Assembly: GCA_911728455.2 (NCBI GenBank)
Contig: OU452219.1
Coordinates: 21,297,397 to 21,361,396, forward strand
DNA length: 64,000 nt
Origin: Marthasterias glacialis
Taxonomy: Eukaryota; Echinodermata; Asteroidea; Forcipulatida; Asteriidae
Direction of reading: 5' to 3'
Part shown: in pieces, positions 60,801 through 64,000 of the stretch
How positions within the stretch are numbered: position 1 is the stretch's first letter
How the letters are laid out: the number at the start of each line of letters is the position of its first letter
Notes under the pieces: model-generated
What the model saw: the letters and a program-made list of their open reading frames with translations, nothing else
The model's database searches: none
What the model was told of the DNA's origin: nothing
Position numbers and translations under genes: made by a program

Positions 60801-63257
60801 GTAACTCGGGCATTGTGATCAATACATAAATTTTGTCTACAACACATGTATCGAGTGCTGTGTTTCATGATCTAACTGGTTAGACCTGGGAGTAAGAGAT
60901 GTAAACCTTGTGACTATTTTCGTCAGACTGTCAACAATCTGCAATACACTCACTTTTCGTTCTTTGTGCAGTTCACACATGTTCTCAGCCTCTGGAACAC
61001 TCTTAGCCAATTCACCAGATGTCATCCTTGCGACAATATCACTAACCCAGTTGTCCTATAAAAACAATCACAGGAATCATTGTTAAAGCCTGTACACACC
61101 ATAAATGTATCAACCACTTTGCACTGGATGTCGTGTGTACACACACAAATATTGTCTGAACCAACAAACAGGCTTCGTTCAAACACACAATTACAGGAAA
61201 TACCAGAACAAAGGTTGCACGAACATTCCACTATTAAGCATGCACAGAGCACGCACAAGCCATTAACGCTTCGTTTCACCCACAAAAAGACAACAGACCA
61301 GATGGAGTCAAAAATTTGGTTGATTTCCCCACTTGTGTGGGGGGTTGTTGTGTAATCCCATTCCAAACCCTTGTCCTTTTGTTCCAAGAAGAGGATTACA
61401 AGACATCGAGAGGCTTCCACCATTGTTTTTTCATTGTACTTTGGCCCAAGTCAAGGTTTCTTTGTGCCAGCGGTACTCTCACAGAAAAATGATTCTTGCA
61501 ATTCCGAGAAAATAATCCCGTCAGGCTGGACGAGAAAAAAAGATTCCCTGCAGCGGTGGTTAAGAATTGATTTAATAAAAAAAAATACATCTACATATAA
61601 ATGAGTCACCTCCAATTCATGTTACAAGCAAGTACATCAGAAAATTTGATCATTTGATTTCTTATTAGTACAACGATTAAGAAACACAACATTTACAAAC
61701 AATGGTGTAACAAATCATTTTAAAAAGCTACTTTACCATTTCCCTGAAGTCTTTGTTGAATTTCTGCAGATTATAAGCTTCCTCGAGTCGTGCTTTGCGT
61801 ACTTTTGTAAGATTACACAGGGCTTCCCATTTCTCTGTAGCCTCTTGTTGTTTGGCTTGAATGTTATTTGCATTGACTGGTTGTGAGACTATGAGGGTCT
61901 TGGCTTCAGCATAAATATCCTGTGGGTGATTTTACAGGAAATGAGTTAAATATGTATGCAACAGGTGGTATTGAGCGTGTGGATTACTGGTAGAGTACGT
62001 GGAGCTATGAGAAACAGGCAGCATTCTTAATGGCCCATCTATAGACTAATCAGATCAACTCATATGGGCGTTTGCACAACCACAGCTATGGTCGCCGCAT
62101 GCGCAAGTCCACGCACACGCACACGCACTGCGAATACTTCATGCTGATTGGCACAAATGTGCGGCTGATGCACTATTGTCGTGTCGGGCGTGTGCGGCGG
62201 TCATATCTGCGGTGGTGTAAACCACCATGAAGGAGTGCTGCTCGGATTAGTGTATAGGTATTGCAGGTATTACATGTGCCCTGGGCACCACTTGAAGGGA
62301 GGCGCCAGAAGAAACTGAAGAAAAAAACTGACTTTGATCACAATTATAGACCAATTTACATCAGTGAAAGCAAGGGAGGTGCGGTTATAATTTTCATGTT
62401 GTGCCATAATTGGTTAATTAAGAGATTACCGAGCCTGATTTGTATTTTTGAGCTGATACTATGGTGAAGTTTTTTAAATTATGGGTGTCAAATGTTTGGA
62501 CAGGGGAGCACTTTCACTGCTTGCCATTGGCACCATTTTCTGTAGATACGCTCGTGAGCATAAAACTATATTCAATTTTGAATGAATCAATAAATGAGGA
62601 AGCTGGACAATTACAAAAATAGTGACATGTTTGTGACAGGAAGCATCGACCATGTTGAATATTGAATACATCAATAAATAACAAAACTGGAGAACGAGAA
62701 CAAAATTATATAACTCTGACAAGCATCAAGGAAACTTTAACAAATCATTATAACAGTAAAGATTGTATCTAGAATGCCCTTACGTTCAGTTTATCTTCAA
62801 TTGCTGTGAGATCTTGAACCAAGTCTTGATGTCGTCTTTGAAGACTTTCAACCCCTTGAAGATCCTTGCCCAATTCATCACTTGACATAGCATTGGTCTG
62901 TAAGGAAACAAGCAAAACTCTCAATCTGTACACAATATGAACTCTCAGCATCATTATATAGTTTATGTGATGCGCATTTGATTATGTTGATATGGACTTT
63001 GTGCGATACAAATGAATAAATTTCACAAGGTTACAGTAGTCAGAAAGTGAGGCCATTAATCTAGACTGTCCAGAATGATACACTTTGAAAGTGTCAAGAA
63101 TATGTTCAAAGTGCTTGATCAAACTACAGTAATAGCTCTTACCTTTTCAACGATACGTTCTTTAATTTCATCCACATCTCTTTTGAAGGCATGCACCTCC
63201 AGAGACCCAGCCAGCTTAGCACGATAGTTGGCAAGACCTTCTTGCATTTGTTGCCAA
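24415..63257 (-). CDS. SPTBN5: Beta-heavy-type spectrin, 3' 25 exons (about 1,699 residues; 5' end off the right edge)
   Basis: This is a large actin-crosslinking membrane-skeleton protein. Twenty-five exons join with consistent phases through all 24 junctions (5,101 bases, one leading base then 1,700 codons including TAA). About eleven three-helix repeats are visible by helix-A tryptophan motifs: NWVSDIV, TWLTSKD, SWIEEK, TWLTEIE, SWIREKE, SWMEEKQ, DWIKEKE, SWIQEKE, AWINEM and TWLNARD, plus one lacking the Trp. The last repeat is cut short (LEDTLDIEEMIKRHEDFEKT, then a helix), like the partial beta repeat that pairs with alpha spectrin. A disordered tail of ~500 residues follows, rich in Ser, Pro and Lys, ending MFGGFFKKK, which recalls beta-spectrin tails. 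There are no EF hands, so it is not alpha spectrin. The repeats look alpha-like, as in beta-heavy spectrins (SPTBN5, karst, SMA-1). The CH domains must lie outside the window. No PH domain was recognised. The subtype is inference. Confidence 0.88.
25083..25216 (-). CDS. SPTBN5: Spectrin exon 24, proline-rich tail
   Basis: Read in the frame set by exon 23, it encodes DCDETRPPALPSCAPPPLYS then SASSDERQHHHGKNTTEK|GTGCAT. A different frame is longer but breaks phase with both neighbours. Confidence 0.82.
25786..26542. mobile_element. AGACCG-family MITE, copy 1 (757 bp)
   Basis: Terminal inverted repeats AGACCGATTGCGCGACC and GGTCGCACAATCGGTCT, flanked by AT on both sides. It shares its interior with the copy at 32430-33228 (GCACTACCGGCGTC, then TCTGGCCTAA). 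The minus strand near the right end has a ~57-codon open frame starting MSAIGKYGTVCDDCC. The second copy does not preserve it. Confidence 0.85.
27602..27935 (+). mobile_element. tRNA-Leu-derived SINE, sense copy (family A)
   Basis: A tRNA-like head (CCGAGCAGTCACCGGACTCA, box B GGGTTCGAATCC) is followed by a body with GGCACTTAACCATTATTGCT and the tail GTGCTATATAAATGGGTCTC. The CGGACTCAAG anticodon-arm pattern is tRNA-Leu-like. Confidence 0.85.
28200..28440 (+). repeat. ATT/AAT-rich microsatellite cluster
   Basis: Two (AATAAT)n tracts flank TTTTTGCATC-containing repeated phrases (GATAAAGAATRTT). Confidence 0.9.
28638..28657 (+). repeat. Poly-G tract of 20 bases
   Basis: An uninterrupted G run followed 80 bases later by a ~29-base A-rich tract (28733-28761) and a C run. 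On the spectrin coding strand it is a C run. G-quadruplex formation is possible. Confidence 0.9.
29319..30228 (-). CDS. SPTBN5: Spectrin exon 23, long disordered tail segment
   Basis: A single 910-base exon encoding 303 residues: an acidic start (AALVAQIEEELLEGELQEEV), then Ser/Lys/Gln/Pro-rich sequence of low order, then EDDDDDDDISIGS and a basic end. It would be intrinsically disordered; I recognise no domain. Ends phase 1 at AATG|GTAAGT. Confidence 0.9.
31527..31688 (-). CDS. SPTBN5: Spectrin exon 22, end of repeats
   Basis: Encodes CEEQSFGHQQRLDDIL through ALGEEER|GTAAGT. The acceptor tatgaag is weak but preserves phase on both sides. Confidence 0.82.
31829..33690. repeat. ~155-bp tandem array in the spectrin intron, interrupted by a MITE
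   Basis: GATTGCTTGCCAAG--AGCAAACAATTACAACTC recurs at about 31932, 32087, 32242, 32406, 33360, 33512 and 33669. Unit length is 152-164 bases, with low divergence. Short open frames on the plus strand are repeat translations. Removing the 799-bp insert gives a period of about 155 across it. Confidence 0.92.
32430..33228. mobile_element. AGACCG-family MITE, copy 2, inserted in the 155-bp array
   Basis: Perfect 15-bp ends AGACCGATTGCGCGA and complement, with AT at both sides. The uninterrupted repeat units read AAACAATTACAAC, so insertion duplicated AT or was blunt between A and T. Confidence 0.9.
33790..33894 (-). CDS. SPTBN5: Spectrin exon 21, helix B of the last partial repeat
   Basis: Encodes EDTLDIEEMIKRHEDFEKTI and EEKFAALRRQTK|GTAATT. 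This motif precedes the C-terminal tail in beta spectrins. Confidence 0.92.
34243..34610. repeat. Five spaced copies of GTCACTTTGTGAAAATG
   Basis: The motif occurs at about 34243, 34316, 34359, 34430 and 34593, with a partial copy at 34572. TCACTTTGTGA is itself a near palindrome. The sequence between copies does not match, so it is not a simple tandem repeat. Confidence 0.7.
34802..34978 (-). CDS. SPTBN5: Spectrin exon 20
   Basis: Encodes ISDKVQQLHTSWDSLQNVW, QQAETWLNARDPILK and ends QSFL|GTTAGT. 59 codons, phase 0. Confidence 0.92.
35232..35645 (+). repeat. Dispersed repeat family D, copy 1
   Basis: Shares ACCTTTGTCCTTTTGT and related phrases with 58610-59225 and 61085-61565. Mixed composition, no clear ends. 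Confidence 0.6.
35966..36155 (-). CDS. SPTBN5: Spectrin exon 19
   Basis: Completes a Ser codon, then AWINEMIALVSTHEM, LLARHAEHKAEIDGRIDG and ends FLSDE|GTAGGA. Confidence 0.92.
36455..36705 (-). mobile_element. Family A SINE, antisense copy
   Basis: The tail (AGACCCATTTGTATAACACC) and head (TGACACTTGTGTCCTCAAGC and CTCTGATTAG on complement) are both present. It abuts the sense copy at 36708, forming an inverted SINE pair. Confidence 0.75.
36708..37055 (+). mobile_element. Family A SINE, sense copy
   Basis: Head GTGGCAGAGCGGATAAGAAC, box B GGTTCGAGTC, then the same body and tail as 27602-27935. Essentially full length. Confidence 0.85.
37185..37402 (-). CDS. SPTBN5: Spectrin exon 18
   Basis: Encodes RDLAALEEQVASISSTAS through YLKDYREI; ends in phase 2 at ATAAG|GTAAGT. 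Confidence 0.92.
37441..37698 (+). mobile_element. 3' end of a non-LTR retrotransposon (LINE)
   Basis: A degraded reverse-transcriptase C-terminus: KLCYFGHTVGKSNGIEN near the start, a GRPP-like segment in another frame, and SLAWDRNRWRTLVRTTAA followed by a stop at the end. The YFGH---GRPR--DR-RWR order is typical of many LINE ORF2 ends. At least one frameshift or stop breaks it, and the 5' part is missing. Confidence 0.75.
38240..38515 (+). mobile_element. tRNA-like SINE family C, sense copy
   Basis: GGGCTAGATAGCTCAGTTGG (box A) and GGAGGTCGAAAATCCCACTC (altered box B) follow GACTGGCACCCC. Related antisense copies are at 51800-52180 and 54340-54880. Confidence 0.7.
38563..38718 (-). CDS. SPTBN5: Spectrin exon 17
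   Basis: Encodes ALAAAKLIHTFDRDCEETRS, SWIQEKETAASS and ends RRHNGLE|GTATGT. 52 codons, phase 0. Confidence 0.92.
39358..39549 (-). CDS. SPTBN5: Spectrin exon 16
   Basis: Encodes ILEAKFSDFTHDLLGSEY and helix C (QKCHQVEELWEQLKEV), ending VRTE|GTAAGT. Phase 0, 64 codons. Confidence 0.9.
39830..49000. repeat. 9.2 kb intronic satellite of a ~49-bp unit
   Basis: Unit of the type GGCTTTGGCTAGCAGTATGG, CTAGGCCACTGTTACAAG, ATTGCTATAAT, repeated roughly 185 times. Each unit holds the palindromes GCTAGC and TGGCTAGGCCA. Higher-order structure is visible: 40263-40932 is duplicated almost perfectly at 40933-41602 (670 bp), a ~197-bp block repeats at 47960-48350, and a block with CATAATAAGCCACT recurs six times at 740-1263-base spacing. 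Open frames within it are translations of the repeat in shifting frames. It fills ~93% of the intron between spectrin exons 15 and 16. Confidence 0.97.
49332..49376. repeat. Solitary satellite unit 330 bp from the array
   Basis: TTGGCTAGCAGTATGGCTAA and GATTGCTACCAA match the 49-bp satellite in the same orientation. It lies 63 bases inside the intron from exon 15. Confidence 0.8.
49439..49621 (-). CDS. SPTBN5: Spectrin exon 15
   Basis: Encodes AEVETQYQECLELSERRRKA, TVDWIKEKEIVASSEDYG and ends EHAE|GTAAGA. The next intron is the 9.9 kb satellite-filled one. Confidence 0.92.
50167..50397 (-). CDS. SPTBN5: Spectrin exon 14
   Basis: Encodes FYSEVVEAESWMEEKQRLLA through DSQDIKKRQ|GTAATC, 77 codons, phase 0. 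Confidence 0.92.
50464..50617. mobile_element. TTAA-flanked MITE, third family, copy A
   Basis: Ends AGGAGCTGTGTCGTAATGAT and the complement ATGACGACACAGCCCCT, with TTAA at 50460-50463 and 50618-50621. It lies 67 bases from the acceptor of exon 14. Confidence 0.85.
50700..50998 (-). mobile_element. tRNA-Leu-derived SINE, antisense copy (family B)
   Basis: On the minus strand the head reads GGTTGAGCGGTCTAGTGCAC, CGGACTCAAGTTC and GTGGGTTCGAATCC, followed by a body with TACCCAGGGGTATAAATGGG complement pairs and CTCCCCGGGGAG. Family B and family A share heads but not bodies. Confidence 0.85.
51266..51466 (-). CDS. SPTBN5: Spectrin exon 13, whose 5' end seeds an intronic minisatellite
   Basis: Encodes ALESELTAHEPLINA through LLDALESQT|GTACGT, 67 codons, phase 0. 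The acceptor and first ~16 exon bases recur in tandem in the intron just upstream (51467-51790). Confidence 0.9.
51467..51790. repeat. 91-bp minisatellite copying the 3' splice site of exon 13
   Basis: The motif CAATGCCTA--AAGACA, which on the coding strand is the acceptor plus GCATTG at the exon start, recurs at 51462 (real), 51553, 51644 and 51733 (spacing 91, 91 and 89). Two of three copies keep the AG, giving decoy acceptors. Confidence 0.85.
51800..52450 (-). mobile_element. Family C SINE, antisense, with a partial tandem duplication
   Basis: A tRNA-like segment (51845-51922; GGCTGGATAGCTCAGTGGAT and GCAGGTTCAAATCCCACTCC on the minus strand) lies in a longer module that repeats at 52172-52440 without the tRNA-like part. 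A separate SINE head remnant sits at 52455-52540. Confidence 0.7.
52688..52874 (-). CDS. SPTBN5: Spectrin exon 12
   Basis: Encodes YNALKEPLRLRRDSLEDALL, DEMSWIREKELMVSS and LYKKHQ|GTACAG. Confidence 0.92.
53672..54010. mobile_element. Inverted-repeat element enclosing a tRNA-like SINE head
   Basis: Arms of ~65 bases (GCACTGTATACTCAGTACTT then GAGTCCTGTGAAAAAA, and complement) bracket a plus-strand tRNA-like sequence at 53843-53912 with a 7-bp acceptor stem (TTCTCGG and CCGAGGA, one wobble) and box B GGGTTCGAATCCCA. Confidence 0.7.
54120..54250 (-). CDS. SPTBN5: Spectrin exon 11
   Basis: Encodes ALESQMSAHDGKVSEA through TLQIVQ; ends in phase 2 at AAAG|GTTTGC, a weaker donor. Confidence 0.88.
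54340..54880 (-). mobile_element. Family C SINE, antisense copy
   Basis: The minus strand reads GTAGATTGCTCAGTTGGTAG and CTAGGTTCAAATCCCACTGC, in a module matching the 51800 copy. It nearly reaches the donor of exon 10. Confidence 0.7.
54881..55006 (-). CDS. SPTBN5: Spectrin exon 10
   Basis: Encodes ALVFQRSLDDLTTWLTEIET through LLKKHT; donor GTAAGT, acceptor tccaaag. 42 codons, phase 0. Confidence 0.9.
55101..55424. repeat. 31-bp minisatellite copying the 5' splice site of exon 9
   Basis: About ten units on the coding strand read ATAAACTGAATCATGTATAT then CAGGTAGAATC. The first unit is the exon's own last 23 bases plus GTAGAATT. Most units keep CAG|GTAGAA or a close variant, so the intron opens with an array of possible donors. 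Confidence 0.9.
55402..55539 (-). CDS. SPTBN5: Spectrin exon 9, whose 3' end seeds an intronic minisatellite
   Basis: Encodes EGTDLVTANHFASEDVQVKL through KRDKLNQAYQ|GTAGAA, 46 codons, phase 0. The last ~23 exon bases plus the donor are repeated in tandem in the following intron. If the true donor is skipped, an in-frame stop follows after three codons. Confidence 0.88.
55640..56090. repeat. GACTTGAGTCC-rich diverged repeat
   Basis: Clusters of GACTC, GAGTC and ACTTGAGTCCAAGACTC at both ends of a ~450-base interval, weakly inverted. Probably a fold-back element of its own family. Confidence 0.55.
56643..56950 (+). mobile_element. Family A SINE, internally deleted, with (ATT)n tail
   Basis: Head GGCTGAGCGGTCAAGCACAC jumps to GTCCCGTGTGCTGTGTAATG, skipping box B, then the usual tail and AGCGCTATATACAAATTGTG before (ATT)n. 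Confidence 0.8.
56986..57223 (-). CDS. SPTBN5: Spectrin exon 8
   Basis: Completes an Arg codon, then RDKLWSQANTRHRKL, EVMSWIEEKLQIS and a helix B ending DAITK|GTACAC. A SINE ends only ~35 bases beyond this donor. Confidence 0.92.
57299..57504. mobile_element. TTAA-flanked MITE, third family, copy B
   Basis: AGGGGCTGTGTCATCATGG and complement, with TTAA at 57295-57298 and 57505-57508. 206 bp, 52 bases longer than copy A because of internal sequence around 57400-57450. It lies ~75 bases upstream of exon 8. Confidence 0.88.
57969..58141 (-). CDS. SPTBN5: Spectrin exon 7
   Basis: Encodes DSLTSADTLVKKHEGFEKTL and IQGSHYDVENINKRRQNVLE; ends in phase 2 at AAAG|GTAAGC. Confidence 0.92.
58610..59225 (+). 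repeat. Dispersed repeat family D, copy 2
   Basis: Matches 61085-61565 over most of its length (CAGACCTTTGTCCTTTTG, TTCCAAGAAGAGGATT, AATAATCCCGTCAGG). No obvious terminal repeats. Confidence 0.7.
59289..59366 (-). CDS. SPTBN5: Spectrin exon 6
   Basis: A short exon of 26 codons, VFNDYVDQAETWLTSKDAFL through EDVG; donor GTAAGT, acceptor catgaag. Confidence 0.85.
59854..60042 (-). CDS. SPTBN5: Spectrin exon 5
   Basis: Encodes VEIDGRDSTFRYLRKFGERL through the helix-C WKERKELLAQCLDLQ; donor GTAAGA. 63 codons, phase 0. Confidence 0.9.
60240..60545 (-). mobile_element. Diverged tRNA-derived SINE, antisense
   Basis: TTGAGCTAGACACTTAACTA and the following head remnant (GGTGGGTTTGAGTCC) on the minus strand mark an old family B-like copy. 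Confidence 0.5.
60954..61055 (-). CDS. SPTBN5: Spectrin exon 4
   Basis: Encodes DNWVSDIVARMTSGELAKSV and ends HKERK|GTGAGT. 34 codons, phase 0. Confidence 0.88.
61085..61565 (+). repeat. Dispersed repeat family D, copy 3
   Basis: See 58610-59225. Open frames on both strands here are a by-product of the repeat. Confidence 0.7.
61737..61919 (-). CDS. SPTBN5: Spectrin exon 3
   Basis: Encodes DIYAEAKTLIVSQ, helix C (WEALCNLTKVRKARL) and the start of the next repeat, ending DFREM|GTAAAG. 61 codons, phase 0. Confidence 0.9.
62784..62897 (-). CDS. SPTBN5: Spectrin exon 2
   Basis: Encodes TNAMSSDELGKDLQGVESL, the A-B loop and helix B, ending DKLN|GTAAGG. Phase 0 at both ends, 38 codons. Confidence 0.88.
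63143..63257 (-). CDS. SPTBN5: Spectrin exon 1 of those in the window
   Basis: Starts with one base completing a codon, then WQQMQEGLANYRAKL; ends RIVEK|GTAAGA. The exon before it was not found between here and 64000. Confidence 0.85.
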
Positions 63258-64000
63258 CTACAAAATACACAGAGTGAAAGACAGACTATGGTAATTCTTG
63301 TTGGTGATTGGCATCTTTTCTGCAGACATTGTTAGTCATGTATTCATCCTTGCACCAAAATACTAACACAATATGACTTCCCTGTCTTGCTTTTTTATTT
63401 TGTAAATGAAATTGTATATTCTTATCTGCTCCTACGGGTCAAAGCCCTTCAAAACCACAAAAACCAGCAATACTTCGCAATACTTTGCAATTTTCGCAAA
63501 GATTCTTTCATTGGAATTTTACAATTTAAATTCCCACATGTGTGTGACTAAGCTCCTACGGTTACAAGCTTCTCATAAAGTTGAGTGAGCTCAGGCACTG
63601 CTGACAATAACTCTCCGGTGGGCAACGTATCAGTTTCTTTCCACTTGATCAGTTTGCACTGACAATATCATATATGGTACAAGGATTCTACAATAAGAAT
63701 TAAGTGATAGGGGTCTTCTAAAAGCCAGATGGAGCGGAGACACCCAGTGCAGGCATGATACTTTACAGAGTCAATTGCCTCCGTTGCCCCTGGTCATTAC
63801 CTTGGTGCCCTTGAAATGATCCAATAGAAGTTTACAACTTCCTCACAGAGGTGCCCGTTATCAAGAAGAAAATGCCTTGCTACGAAGCAATCAGGACTGC
63901 GTATGTGTACGGAGGAATTATATAATAGACTTTGTATTAAGGAAACTTACTAGCAAAAGTTGACGCAAAATAATGTCCAAGAACAATCTAGATGCTTAAA
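63258..64000. other. Upstream spectrin intron or unplaced exon, with a dispersed repeat
   Basis: A minus-strand open stretch around 63563-63660 reads KWKETDTLPTGELL but ends in a phase that does not fit the exon at 63257, so it is not called. The interval 63760-63900 is the same dispersed repeat as 2350-2480. Confidence 0.4.

Noticed and set aside
61022-61423. 133-codon minus-strand open frame with many cysteines
   Set aside because: It overlaps dispersed repeat D and part of spectrin exon 4 in another frame; no splice or family support.
63563-63660. An additional upstream spectrin exon (KWKETDTLPTGELL)
   Set aside because: The only open frame ends in phase 0 at either candidate donor, whereas the exon at 63257 needs two carried bases; the peptide is also not clearly spectrin-like.

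Overview
This is a stretch of animal nuclear DNA: AT-rich, intron-rich, and full of tRNA-derived SINEs, small inverted-repeat transposons and satellites. It looks like an invertebrate deuterostome, most likely an echinoderm. That is an inference from the gene content (a membrane-anchored globin X-like gene, a DNAJC4-like gene and a beta-heavy-type spectrin), the canonical histone-type 3' stem-loop inside a repeat, and the repeat style. Nothing in the window proves the species.

Layout. (1) Positions 1-2612, minus strand: the 5' part of a DNAJC4-like J-domain gene. Two J-domain exons are clear (1-203 and 1489-1572, with the HPD motif) and a presequence-like first exon is possible at 2527-2612. 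The gene continues off the left edge. (2) Positions 5267-12223, plus strand: a complete three-exon globin of 184 residues with an N-terminal MGC acylation signal; a 6.1 kb first intron holds a GAGAC-rich satellite and a TTAA-flanked MITE. (3) Positions 12224-24414: about 12 kb with no convincing gene, holding several MITE families, a perfect 89-bp-arm palindrome that carries a histone-type stem-loop, and an (AAAT)n tract. One orphan exon-like open stretch lies at 13408-13658 on the minus strand. (4) Positions 24415-63257, minus strand: the 3' 25 exons of a large spectrin. Their splice phases agree through every junction, giving about 1,699 residues: roughly 11 spectrin repeats, then a disordered, proline/serine-rich tail ending in FGGFFKKK. 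The 5' end of this gene lies beyond the right edge.

The most unusual structure is in the spectrin introns. The intron between the exons at 49439 and 39549 is a 9.2 kb satellite of a ~49-bp unit with higher-order duplications. Two other introns carry minisatellites whose unit starts inside the neighbouring exon and copies its splice site: a 31-bp unit with tandem 5' splice sites next to 55402, and a 91-bp unit with tandem 3' splice sites next to 51466. A ~155-bp tandem array around 31830-33690 was hit by a 799-bp MITE, giving an empty-site comparison within the same locus. Two MITE families show target duplications that suggest how they transpose: 6-bp duplications for the TACGGAGC family, and TTAA for three others. 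The PH domain expected near the end of a beta spectrin was not found.

The three genes share no obvious pathway. The spectrin would work in the submembrane actin cytoskeleton, the globin probably at a membrane in redox or gas chemistry, and the J-protein probably in mitochondria. I found no retroviral, LTR, Polinton, CRISPR or toxin elements.
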